Shown here one piece after another: positions 22,826 through 34,017 of a DNA stretch of 64,000 nucleotides. The stretch spans positions 806,001 to 870,000 of the forward strand of contig MU270043.1 in NCBI GenBank assembly GCA_021432635.1, written 5' to 3'. The position numbers and the translations under genes were made by a program. The notes under the pieces were generated by a model. It saw only the letters and a program-made list of their open reading frames with translations. It did not search any database and was not told the DNA's origin. Positions within the stretch are counted from its first letter, which is position 1. Each line of letters opens with the position of its first letter. This DNA is from Thozetella sp. PMI_491. Lineage: Eukaryota; Ascomycota; Sordariomycetes; Chaetosphaeriales; Chaetosphaeriaceae.

Positions 22826-25669
22826 CTACTCGGGCCTCACCGTCGGGTCCGGATCAGACCTCATTGGCTGCTTCCCCTTCATCATAGCTCTCCTGCTGGT
22901 CATCTGTGCCTCGCGCTTCCTCGCCTTAATCTCTTTGCGTAGCTTCACAGCGGCTGAGATGTCGATCTTCTCGAGTCGCTCTTCTTCTATGACGTCGCTC
23001 ACATAGTACTGGTTGCCGTACAGCGTCCCGATGGCCGAAAGCCTCTTGGTGCCACGTATGTTCTTCATGGTGGGTGGGTCCTGACTGAAACGGCGCTCTC
23101 TTGGGTCGCGAAGGCTATCCACATCCGACTCGCCGCCGTCCGAATCAGAATCTGCTGCCGTGTCGAGCACATAACGCCTCTTCTCTCGGGGTAAGCGTGA
23201 AGAGAATGTTCCGTGGCGGTTGAGGAGATGAGAGCCGCTGTATGCTGTTTGAAGAGCTCCTGACGGCATAGAAACCACAGACCGCGGCCTCTGCGTGTTG
23301 ACCGATGGCGAGCTTAGCCCGTGGCAGAGGCCTGGCAAGAAGAAACCATCTGCTCCGTATCCAGTATCATTAAACAGTAATTCCTCCTCTCCTTCGCCGC
23401 GGGGTCGAGGGGTGGTGAAATCGTCTTCATCTGAGGATATATAGTCATCGATGTTGAAGTTGCCTGACTTCCCGGTCCTCGGGGAGTTGGCTATAGTAGT
23501 ATTCAGCGAAGTTCGGCTGGATGATTTGATAGAGAATGCATTGCTGAGATCCAACGAAGTATCGGCGGTATGACGAGAGTATGGGAGAGAGTTGGAGCTC
23601 GCATTTGACGGTGTTGCCGACGATATGGACCAGTGTCGCAAGCTGCTTGTTCGAGCAGGGACTTGGTCTGAGATATCGTCGTGCCTTCCCTTGCCGATGG
23701 TCGAAGTCATACTATGAGACCTTTCCCTGCGGTTGTATTCTTCCCCCTTCTCACTTATACGAGAAGTTCTGCCACCTGCTGAGAAACCAGATATGTTAGC
23801 GGTATGGTTCACGCTTGTGGAGACACTGGGAAAAGACAGAAAGAAGCACTAACAATGCGATGGCGATGCATCTGCGTTGGCACCGGCAGTTGCGTTAGAA
23901 TCGACCGCTTCCATACCCGCAAGTCTCCCACGATGATGGTGGTGATCCTCCCGGCCCGTCCGCGGCCGACTGTTTGGATACGCGAGCGGGGTGAAATCAA
24001 CGGCAGTGTCATAGCTCGCAACAGAAGAGGAAATGGAGGAATGCAAGGTGTGGCCACTTTGCCGCTGGGATGCAAACGTGCTTACTGACCCTCTCTGGGA
24101 ATAGGTGTATGGTTTGTGGTGGGAAAAAGACATGCTGCTTGGGATGTATCTCTCCGACTGCACATCGTCTGTGGCATAATCCTCGGATGGTGATCGTGCG
24201 GCTCTGCTGACAGCAATCATCGAGTCAAGCTGCCCTCTCGACGGGTAAGAGCTGAGGTCCGTGCCGGGAGAAGGGTGTCGGGGCATCGTCGCCGTGCCGA
24301 TCCTAAGGGAATCTGGGGACCCTGAAGATGCTACACTCAGATCGGGTGTGGGGGCAGTGAAGTTGACTGCGCCCGCATCGCCAACTGAAGCGACGTATTG
24401 TGCCGCTTCCTTGCTGTACGCCCCACGCTGAAAGGAGGTCGGTCGACCGCGCACACGGCTGTCTGAGCTGTGAGATCCAGTAGGCATGTAGGTGTGCAGA
24501 GATTGGCGGCGGGCAGACCTGACAGTAGACGGTAGCCTCACGTCAACGACAGATGCAGTGTCGGAGGGGTGTGAGATAGCAGGAGAAACGGCGGGAGCCG
24601 GTGGGGTATGGGATGTAGTTCGTTTCGGGAACGCGTAATGGCTGGTGGAATTTAAGGATTTAGTACGGATGCCAATGGCTTCATAGGTGCTCTGCTTGGA
24701 GCCTGGGCGCGAAAGAGAGTCGTCTCTCCTTGACGCGCGTGATGGCGGATGATGGATAGGATACCCGCAGACGGATCCAGTGCTTGACATGGCGTAGAAT
24801 GCTTGAACCTGGGGGGACTCGAGATCAACGCCGTTTTCTCCGATATTCCTGTCTGCGACATCCTCGCCGTAGTCCCTAATCCCGGCTGCCTTCACTCGAG
24901 CCTTGAAGTCGGCCGGGTGGATCTCGGACTGCGCATCGAGAATGTCCTTGAAAGTCCCCTCCGATGCGCTGCGGATGGAATCGCTGCGCGAGTGCCCAAA
25001 GGACATTCCCGGGGGTACAATCGGCGGCTCGGACAGTACAGCGGTTCCTATGTCTTGGAGGGTGTGCCCGTTGATCAATGCTTCGTTCTTAGCGCTGCGG
25101 AGAGATACCGGGGGGTGGCGGCCCTTGAGCGAGTTCTTCCGGAGGCGAGTTGGGACACTTGCCCAGTTGGTGGTTGGCTGGCTGCCATGCGGGGCGGTGT
25201 TTGGCCGCTCTTGAGGCTCCTCACGAAACCGAGGGATGGCGGGGGAGGGCGCCGAGCGGTCAATGATGGAGGCTGTCTCCAGCGACAGTTGCGTCTCGTT
25301 CAGCCGATTCCCCGTCCTCGATAAGGACTCGAGGACATTGCGGCCGTTCCCGGCGACGGGATAGGCCCCTGTTGTTTTGCATGTCAATACGCCATCCTAC
25401 CCAGATAGCAGCTGCGGAACTGGGAAGCTTGGGGCGGCTTGCGAGTGAAGAAGTTCTCTCTCACCCCCAAACCACCCCCGGCCACGGCAATGCCTGCTCA
25501 AGTCCGACTCACCGATCAAAGGGGACGCGCCGGGCACTGCTGAGTCGTATGCCGACGCTTTGACGGACCCATTGAGAGTGCTAGGTCGATAGGAGGGTTG
25601 TGCTGCCGGCGCGGTCCCTGGCTTGTTCTTGTCGCTGGGTTTCTTCTGGAGGAAGCTCAGGAGGCCCAT
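22826..25669 (-). CDS. Large Ser-rich protein of unknown function, 3 exons
   Basis: I do not recognise a function. Exons 25669-25513, 25368-23854 and 23778-22826 join in frame (phase 1 both times; donors GTGAGT and GTTAGT, acceptors CAACAG and CTCAG) to 874 residues. The N-terminus MGLLSFLQKKPSDKNK begins with Met-Gly, so N-myristoylation is conceivable. The body is Ser/Arg/Pro/Thr-rich and mostly disordered, with a small ordered-looking block around FKDILDAQSEIHPADFKARV and another acidic one (NIDDYISSDEDDF). The C-terminus is a charged helix (AAVKLRKEIKARKREAQMTS) ending in a basic tail. No membrane segment. Many SP/TP and RxxS sites suggest a phosphoprotein scaffold, but that is inference from composition. 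The intron joins rest on frame continuity alone. Confidence 0.75.
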
Positions 25670-28600
25670 GGTGGCGGTCAGTCGTGGTCGCCAGCCATAG
25701 GCGGCAGAGGGACCGGAGCAGGTAGGAATAGGAGCGTGAGAGGACGGAGGTATGAGGGAAAGAGGGCGGACCCGGCAGATAAAGCGAGATCTGGGGACGG
25801 CACGGGAGTTTTGGGGCTAGGAGTTATGATGCACGGAACCGGAAGGGGGGGGGCGTGTGCAGAAGGAGGAGGGGGGGCCAGGCACGACCAGATAGGAAGG
25901 AACCAGGGGTGGGGGAGAGACCAAACGCAACGACGGTCAACCTGTGTTTTGGGAACAGGAATGACCCGAACAACCAAGAAAGAGAGGTCTGCCCGAGGTG
26001 CGGGTAATTTGTGTGAGCGGTTGTCACTTAGAGCATCGGGCTGGCGCTGCACGTCTCAGTGCGATTCCTGACCATTCCAGGGTCCCCCATGCTTGTCCAA
26101 CCCAATCCAGGCCCCCGATCCTGGGGGCCGTATCGGGATTGTCGATTGGGGGCCCCGACGATCAATGGGCCTATGACCTCTTCTGTTCTTTTTCCCACCC
26201 CCGCTCACTAATTACGGAGCCCACGACTACCGCTAGCTGAGCGCGCCGGGACGGCTTCAGCTCTGAATTGGCTTAGTCTTGGGAGAGAAGAAGCCCTAGC
26301 CATTCCCAAAAATTTCCCATGCGCTAGGTTTAGGGACTTGGGGACTTGGACCCGAGTCAAGTGTTTGGGCGACGCTGCAACTTTGCTTTCTTCATCTCGT
26401 GGTGGCTGGCCTGCATCCAAGCGGCCTATCACGTCGAGAAGCTGCAGCCTCTTTGGCCGTGAATGCTTTTTCCCCAACACTCGCCCTATCCGGCTGGAGC
26501 CGACGACAAGGGGCGGCATTAATCTGTCCCTTACAGGTGTCCGCGGGTTGATATTGCTCTCCCATCCCAGCGAAGATACCTCCCGCCCTCGCTTGATTTC
26601 GAAAATAAATGCCAGAGGCGGTCGTAGCCATCGGCCCTAAGGCGATCGCCTGGAGGGATCAGGGGCGGGGCCCCCCCTAGTCCATACGTCCCTATGTTGT
26701 ACAGAATTAGGTTATTGCTTGCAGTGCCACGTCCCGCAAGCACCCATGCCGGGTTTCCCCCCCCCCCCTCTTCCCCTTCCTCCTTCACCCTTCTTTCCCT
26801 AAAGATAGCGCGACTGGGAAGCAGGCGGAAGTTCTATCATCGCACAACTTCCGAAGGACCCGGGAGCGCTCCTGCCGCTTCGATGGTAGAGGATAGACAG
26901 ATTGAAACGGGAAACAGAAGCCCAATCGAAGCTGCCAGTCGTTCATCGAGAAGTCTACGCGCAAGATTCGTCAGCGTCCCGAACTTAGTGGAGCCTCCTG
27001 GAAAAGAGGGTAGAGAGGGATGATGTTTAGGTATGTCTACTGTAAACACTTTGGCTTGTCCCCGCTGCGGCACAAGGCAGGGATACCCTAGGCAGGGATC
27101 TGCACTTGGAGGGGTACGCTACACCACACTTGGAGACGTGGTGGCCAATGCTGGACAGGGGCCTGGAAGCGACGACAGGTCTGCTATACTAGTAGCACTC
27201 CACGTCTGTACGTACCTCCTCCACACATGGCGACCGCTTTGTAGTGCTGAGACGGGAAAAGCAAGTAGGCAGTCGAAGGCCAGAAGCAATCGCAGCCTCG
27301 AGATCCCAGGAAGATGCCTCAAAGATGGCGAAGTGCTAGCCAATGCTTCTGCTGTCTTCTATTATTCGCTGCTATTGCAAATCTCCCGGTTCAGTAGAGA
27401 CTAGGGGCATGCGCGTTCACTTCGTTCCATCCGCTTGTTGTTTACAATCTCTACGTCTTCACGTAGAGACCGCGTCTTCTGATTGCCAAAATGCCTCCCG
27501 CAGGAGGTGCCTACCCGCTGTTTGTTTTCATTAGGAAATCTCTATTTTTTTGTGTGTCTATCCTCAAGACAGCATGATCCCATGCAGACCACCGTCAAGG
27601 CCTGGGATAGACCTCGTCCCGGCTGTCCCCTTTGTACCCGGCGACATTTCCTCTGGGAGATGACAATACTGGCATCGTTGCACAACCTGTGACAGTCTTT
27701 TACAGCATATGACGGCAGCGGCCAGTTCGCCTAGTACCGTGTATTACTCCTGCCTGAGACGGGGAAAACATGCTAGCGGCATCAAAGAACAGGCCAGTTG
27801 CGGGGCGGATTGCATTTCTAGGAGCATGGCAGGCTCGGTGCGACGCCTCGAGGCTGACGCAATTCCACATTTTCTGGGATCGGAATCGTATGCCATCCAC
27901 CGCAGCAGCGAGTAGGTAGCTCGTCGCCAAAGGAAGGGGCCTCAAATTTTGATACCTTAGTAGGCGGCGATGAAGGGGGGTTGTGTCAGGTGCTCCGTTC
28001 CTCGTATTTTACTTAGTAGAGGGGCCGAGGGCGGCGATGGTACAAGACCTGGCGCGTCCTGCTAGCCTCCACGTGCCTTACATATCGCTGCCCCCCTTGG
28101 TAGACTTGGCCGACTGAAGACTGGCATGTCCGCCGTTGGCTCTTTCTCGAGCTCGCGGAAATTTATCAAAATGGCACTTGGGAGGGGGGCGCCGCACGGC
28201 CGTGACCAGGACCGAGCGCCACGCTTTCGCCTGCCATTCGCAACCAGCTCGGCAAGGCTTGACTGAGGTGGCTTCGAGAATCTGGATGCCATCCGAGCGC
28301 TCTGGAGGCTGGCACCAACCCCGTCAAAGCGCCACTGGGCTCCCCCGAATTAGCCGCTGTCTATTTCGTCCCTGTCTTGTTTCGTTTGGCCCCACGGACG
28401 AGAACACGAGGCGGTACGAGAGCCCCAAGCGCCTGCCTGCAATTAGACGGAGTTGTGCGGGCGTTTGCACCTCGCAGAAGCACCCAGACTGAGCCGCTCA
28501 GCTCGACAGGCATGGGCCGCCTTATGGGCACACCGCGCACACCAACCCTCCTCTCGCGCCTTTCCGCCCTCACATCCTGGCTCTGGTCTGCTGCAAGACG

Positions 28601-31012
28601 GGATGCCAGACTAGACACATCGATGGGTTCGCCTGCGCTTCTCTGCCGCCGATCAGCAGATTGCTGCCGTGCCAGGGGGATTCCGACCGACCCACGCGGC
28701 ACACCGATAGGCTGACGACTTTGGCTTGCAAACGCCGCCTTCGTCGTCCCGTCCGGCCCCGGCTAGTCGCGCCGCGTACAAGGTAGCTGATGCCACCGAG
28801 GCCACCGAGGGTGCCGAGTACGCGAATGACTCCATTACCCCCCTGGCCGGCGCTCGACGCCACTAGCACTAACCCTAAGCCCCTCGGATGAAGGCAAGGC
28901 GATCCAGTTGGCCAATGATGCCGCACCTCTCGCTTTCGCCCTCCCCGGCGCTCGCGCATTGTAGACGGGCTTCAGCTAGCTCGGGACCTGGGCTACCTGC
29001 CGCCACGCAGCCGCAGCATGGGACGGCCGTGTTCCCGAAGCCGCACACTTACACCCACGTAGCTGACGAGAGGGGGCCGCCGACCACCCCCCCAAAGGTG
29101 CCAGCTGAACCCCTCTCCCGCGAGCTGGCTTGCGTGCGTATGCCCACTTCCCCCGGTGTGAGATTTGGAATCTTTTGATGGTTTCCGTCGCCTAGCCTCG
29201 GGGGCGCGGCACAATCAAAATCGGCTCATGGAGGGTGGCCCAAGACGGCCCGGTGACCTCTAGCAGGTTGAGCTAGGAATTGCCAGCAGCTGGGGCTCGA
29301 AGTGCATCCACCATCTTCTGCCCCTCCAGATCGTGCAATGTCTAGCCTAGGACGCCAATCAACTATGGCCCGCGGGTGCCATCTTAGGGCCGGGACCACG
29401 CTTTTCCCCAATGCGGGTTTTAAGCCGAGGTTTGGCGTCAGGGTTGCGTCGTCGCTGCCCTGGCGCCGCCCGCGCGCAAACGGGCGCTCCGTAGTTCGGG
29501 ATCAGTTGGTTTGGTCGATGAGACACCAAAGAGACATTGGCCTAGCCGGAACACAGGAGGCCGAAAAGGGACAAAAGACCAGTGGCATTCTGCAACAGTC
29601 CGATATGCATCCTAGATGCCTCGTATGCCCCTTGCCTTGGTCGCCCTCCTCCTTCTTGGACTAAGTACTTAAGACATGTATGGCACATGCTCCGCGGTTC
29701 ACGTAACGATGCGCCCTTAGACAGACCGCTTCGCTCCACTCGCCGGCACTCGTGTGCCAAGCTTCCTAAGATGACGACTAGTCGGCGCCAAACCCCCGTT
29801 ATATGGAGGGATTTCTGCCTTGTAACACATAAATTCTCGCAGGCTGGGTGAAGCCTGGAAGCGAGCAACGCACGGTATTCGACTGGCCTACTTTTTCGCT
29901 CCGGCCGTCTCGATCACGAACTAATAAAGCTCTTGCTGACAGGGATTCTCGCCCCTGGATACTAGTGTCCTCGCCAACACCGTGTCTTGCCGCTAGCTCT
30001 CGGATCCTGTTGACTATGCGGGGTGTTGGACGAGCAAAACGAACGAAAGACGCCGATGTGGTTGACAACCATCGCCGGCCGGGGGGACATCCATACCGCG
30101 TTGAGAAACTTAGCCTCAATCTGATCAAGCAGTAACCCAGTAACATAGAGACTAGATGAGCCCTACAGACTCGCTACACCATCCTTGAGTCCGTCTACAC
30201 GGGCTCCAACCGGAGACAGCATCCATCAGGAGACCACAGGCTCGGAGATCAAAGAACAGCCCGAGTGTTTAACGCTCTATAGCTGCCTTCTCATATCAGG
30301 AAGGACAAGCGTCGTATTGGAAATGATAGACCCTTTCACCTCGGCGGGTGTGCAAAGAGCAAACTATCCGTGTAGCTAGTTAGATATGAGGGTTTCCGAG
30401 TAGTTAAAAAAAAAAAAAAAAAAAAAAAACACCCGGACACAAAGCAGCCCGCCTCCCCGGTATTCCCCGGCCATTGACAAATAGATGTATTGTATTGCGG
30501 TTAGCCGTTATTACTATTTCTAATGGCAACCGAATATGCACCCTTGCTGGCAGTAGGAATGGTTGCACGGTATCTGTGCTCCCAATATTCGACTAGACTG
30601 AGACATTCCGCGCGAACAGTGTCACAAGGTGTGGTGAGGTGCAAGCACGTCATTGATGGGAGAGAGGTGACGAAGGCGCCCCGCAGATTCAACTTCATTC
30701 GGAAGCAGCGAAGGCCTAATGAGGATAGGTAGGTACCTAGGTTGAGCATTCGCAGCTGCATACTACGAAAACCAGAATGCTGTTTCACGGAAAGAGCTCA
30801 TTTTGGGCTTGCGCAATTTGACAGGTAGTTGGCATTCATAAGATTATTCTGCAAATTCTCGTAAAACAAGCAGAGAACCTATCCTGCATCCAAAGGCAAC
30901 GTCCTTTCGCAGCCCCTGCTCGTCGTTTGGGAACATAAACAAACCCCTTTTCTTGACCCACTTGGTCCTACGCACACTTCGCCCAACCCACGAACCATCC
31001 TATCTCCGAAGA
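25670..31012. other. 5.3-kb gene-poor region
   Basis: The longest stretch without a gene I can support. All frames are short and lack domain-like patterns. The first 400 bases are probably the promoter of the gene ending at 22826 and are purine-rich on the plus strand. A GC-rich patch with nested inverted repeats lies at about 26100-26165, C-runs occur around 26757-26768, and a 24-nt A-run at 30406-30429. No terminal repeats or transposase-like frame were found. Confidence 0.4.
30406..30429 (+). repeat. Poly(A) tract of about 24 nt
   Basis: An uninterrupted A-run preceded by GAGTAGTT and followed by CACCCGG. It could be slippage DNA or the tail of a short retroposed sequence, but no RNA-polymerase III boxes or target-site duplication were seen next to it. 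Confidence 0.7.
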
Positions 31013-31372
31013 ATGGGGCCCGTGAAACCGCATGTTGACAGTCTCAACGGGCCTGGTTGGGTTGAGTGGACTTGGGATAACCATGAAGAGCCGCGCTACC
31101 CGCTTGGTTCGTCTCCGTTCGCTAGGGACTTCGCACTTGTATCGCTTGAAACCAGAGCTCCCACGGACAACGACGATCACCCTCTAGGCACTGTGTCTGA
31201 CCGGTTGCGGCCCATGGAGCCCGAGGTATCACCGCCACAGCAACAGACCCGACGCAAGAGCCTCTTCGACTGGGCAGCGGACCCACCCTTGGAGGATCCT
31301 CCCAGGCTCGATGTCAACATTAAAGTGTTTGGCGGCCCACCGAGTAAGATATCGCTAGAGCTTGCAGCGTAG
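31013..31372 (+). CDS. Doubtful small ORF, 119 residues
   Basis: Frame of 119 residues from the ATG at 31013 (MGPVKPHVDSLNGPGW). It is rich in Pro, Asp and Arg, contains the short block RRKSLFDWAADPPLEDPP, and ends with an amphipathic stretch (NIKVFGGPPSKISLELAA). I recognise no family and no membrane segment. It stands alone in a gene-poor region. Reasons for listing it: no low-complexity run, plausible ATG, acidic and regular codon use. It may equally be chance. Confidence 0.3.
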   Translation: MGPVKPHVDSLNGPGWVEWTWDNHEEPRYPLGSSPFARDFALVSLETRAPTDNDDHPLGTVSDRLRPMEPEVSPPQQQTRRKSLFDWAADPPLEDPPRLDVNIKVFGGPPSKISLELAA

Positions 31373-32235
31373 AGGCGCAAGGGCGTAGGGTCTGGGCCAG
31401 GTGAGTTGCTGACCCAAAGTACAAGTGAGCGGTGATGCTGATATATATTGATAGCTCCAATGCGGCGGCAGGAAGCCGGCTCCTTAAGTGGAGGTCCTTG
31501 TCCGATGAGCTATGCTGATGCGGTACGATCTTCCACCAAACTCCAGTCTAAGTCGTTTGATGAGCGGCCACACAGGCCCGGATTGGGACCGCAAGCTTCT
31601 AGGACGGGATAGGGTGAGCATATGGATGTCTCCAGTGTGGAAGGGCTACGCCTTGCTGGTCTTTGGCTCTCGGGGTTCTTGGGAGTTGGTGAGCCGACAT
31701 ACACCCCGACCTGAAACACGATGAAGAGTGACGTAAAATCCAATGGGGGGTGGTTGGGGCAGCTTATGCCTTTTTGACACCATGACTTATGAAGAGAACA
31801 CTTTCGTCGGTGGGAAGAAAAGCAACGCGATAGCGTAAAATATTGTTCTCGGTAAAATGCTTCGGTCATGCAAGCACTCCAACCAAAAAGTGTGCCTGAT
31901 CAAAGCAGCTGCACCACCCCGCTTGATTAATCCATCATGCATTTCTACCATGCGATTCCATAGTTTTCGGTTCATGTATTTGCACCTGGCTTCTTGTGAA
32001 ATGCCGTGTCTCGGCCTTTCTATCTCGACCGCTTGGCCCACCAAGACACAACTCCCAGCCTCCCGCAAGGCGCCGAACGTTGCCCCGGCAGCTATCTCGT
32101 TCCAGCGACCTGTCTGTACCGGAGGACTGGGAAACCGACATGCGTTCACCCCGGCTCTGCAAATCAGGTTTCACATTACACCGGTTAGTCTTGCCCCGCT
32201 ACATGTCCCGGCCGCTCGTATACACTCCCGGTCCG
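31373..32235. other. Intergenic, nothing recognised
   Basis: About 860 bases downstream of the ubiquitin hydrolase gene; short frames only, none with a recognisable pattern. Confidence 0.35.
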
Positions 32236-32997
32236 TCAGTCCAACGATGGCGCCAGCGCCACTAAGCTGAACCGCAGGTCCGCGCCCTCCCGTTCAAGGA
32301 ACTTCTTGGGGCCGAGGAGCACAGCTTTCTCGCTCAGCACATCCTCGTTGGCGTCGAGTTTGCCCCGGTTGATCGGCCCCTTCCGGCGACCATCCAGCTC
32401 CCATAAGGTCCCGTCGTGGCCCTTGGCGAAGCACACATAATGTAGATCCACGTCGTCCTTGGCGTCCGGCGCCGACGTGTCGCCTTGGCTGGCGGCACTG
32501 TGATGCGCCTTTGCCAGGCTACTGTCTGTCTCGAGCAACTTGGCACGCTCGGGCGGCGCCAGCGGGATCGCCTTCTTAAGCAGAACGTCTAGATCGGAGC
32601 CCTCGGTGATGTATTCCTTGGCCGGTCCGTTGGCCACGGCGTGCAGCAAGCCCATGAGACCGCAGGCGTTGCGGATGGTCTGGCGGAACCACACAACTGG
32701 CTCGTCCGGCCCGGCACCCATATACTCCGAGGTCAGGGCGTCCTCAGAGAGGCGGTGGGATTCATAGGTGGCCGAGACGGGGAAGACGAGCAGTAACGCG
32801 AGGGTGGGGCGCGGGAGGAAGGCTAGGAGGGAGGGGTCGTCGAGGCTATAGACGTCGTGAATCGACAGCGCGGGCGAGACGCCGAGTTTGTGGATCAGGC
32901 TGGTCATGAGCTCAGGGTTCGCCTCGAGAGGGATGAAGGCCGGGGCGGTCGAGGCGGGGTCAGGCCCGCTGTGCGTGTCGACGGAGGTTGAGGCCAT
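32236..32997 (-). CDS. yuh1: Ubiquitin C-terminal hydrolase (UCH, peptidase C12)
   Basis: Thiol protease that removes small adducts from the C-terminus of ubiquitin (and in yeast also processes the Nedd8 homologue), in cytosol or nucleus. Single exon, 253 residues, the normal size for the UCH-L1/L3/Yuh1 class. The catalytic set is intact: oxyanion Gln106 and nucleophile Cys112 in WFRQTIRNACGLMGLLHAV, His186 in DLHYVCF, Asp202 in TLWELDGRRKGP. A crossover-loop region (about 150-182, LLETDSSLAKAHHSAASQGD) precedes the His as in the family. It starts at the ATG at 32997 (MASTSVDTH); there is no signal peptide. Confidence 0.95.
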   Translation of the reverse strand: MASTSVDTHSGPDPASTAPAFIPLEANPELMTSLIHKLGVSPALSIHDVYSLDDPSLLAFLPRPTLALLLVFPVSATYESHRLSEDALTSEYMGAGPDEPVVWFRQTIRNACGLMGLLHAVANGPAKEYITEGSDLDVLLKKAIPLAPPERAKLLETDSSLAKAHHSAASQGDTSAPDAKDDVDLHYVCFAKGHDGTLWELDGRRKGPINRGKLDANEDVLSEKAVLLGPKKFLEREGADLRFSLVALAPSLD

Positions 32998-34017
32998 CGT
33001 ATAGCAGATCCTTGTTCGTAGCTCTATAACTCTTGTCCTCGCGACGACTCGAGGTGGATTTGTTCGACCCGGGCCACACAGGTGGGGAAGGGGCTCTATA
33101 GGGTTGCTTGGGAAGAAGGTGGCGGTTTAATCAAGAGAAAGAGGTTGCAAATGTTTGTAATACCCGGTGTGGGGAGCTTGAAAGAGCTGGCTTACCCATG
33201 GCGGGGTAGCTCCGGTGAGGTCATCGGGCTGCCCCTCGGCCCCTGCCGAGCCCCAGGCAGCTGCGCGGCTTACGCAGTATTTCCCAGGAACGTACCTCAC
33301 TTTCTACGCGACTGCCTCTCTCGCCGGTGGTAGAGGAGCGAATACCGAGGTCGGTGACCCATCCCTGAATCGACAATCGGTCTTTCCGTCGGACTGCTCA
33401 CCCTCGTGGCTGCCTACCATCTACGTCGGTCTCCTACCCGGTAGCTTGTTTTTTCAAGGAGAAACAAGGTATAGACAGTTACCGTACCCTCCTCCGTCTT
33501 TGCATCCAAGTGTCTCGCCACGAAATTTCGGCCTCGGGGGAAAGAAGCGGCCCACAAGATTACAGACTATTGTAGGGAAGCTACTAGTTATCACTACATC
33601 ATTGACAAGCATGGTAAAATAGCCCATTCTATTAGCTACAGCTCCTAAGCCACATGATGTGAACCATCATTCGTGATTCATTTTTGGTCCTGATGTCGCA
33701 GCAAATGCCCCTTTCACAGCTAGGAGACAGGGAGAGGAGAAGGAAAGGATGCCTCTCGCCTGCGTGCGTGGAAAATACATGCGTTGGCTCCGCGGAAGGT
33801 CGTTTTATGTGGACGCTTCCTATGTTCCGGAAAGACAGCGAAGTTAGTTTGAGGTAGGGGCTCATTCGTGCTGGGTGCAGTCTCTCGCCTGCGGGTCCAT
33901 GCCTGTATAGTTCTGCGAGAAGTCGTCTTTATGGTGACGCCTCCTCTTTGGGCTCCGCGATGATAGCAAGTTGGCTAGGAAAAGAGCTCAGTAGTTGTGG
34001 ATGAGGGCGGCCAAGAC
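32998..34017. other. Intergenic, includes promoter of the UCH gene
   Basis: About 1 kb. The right part lies downstream of the 34018 gene. Short frames only; no supported gene, repeat or RNA. Confidence 0.35.
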
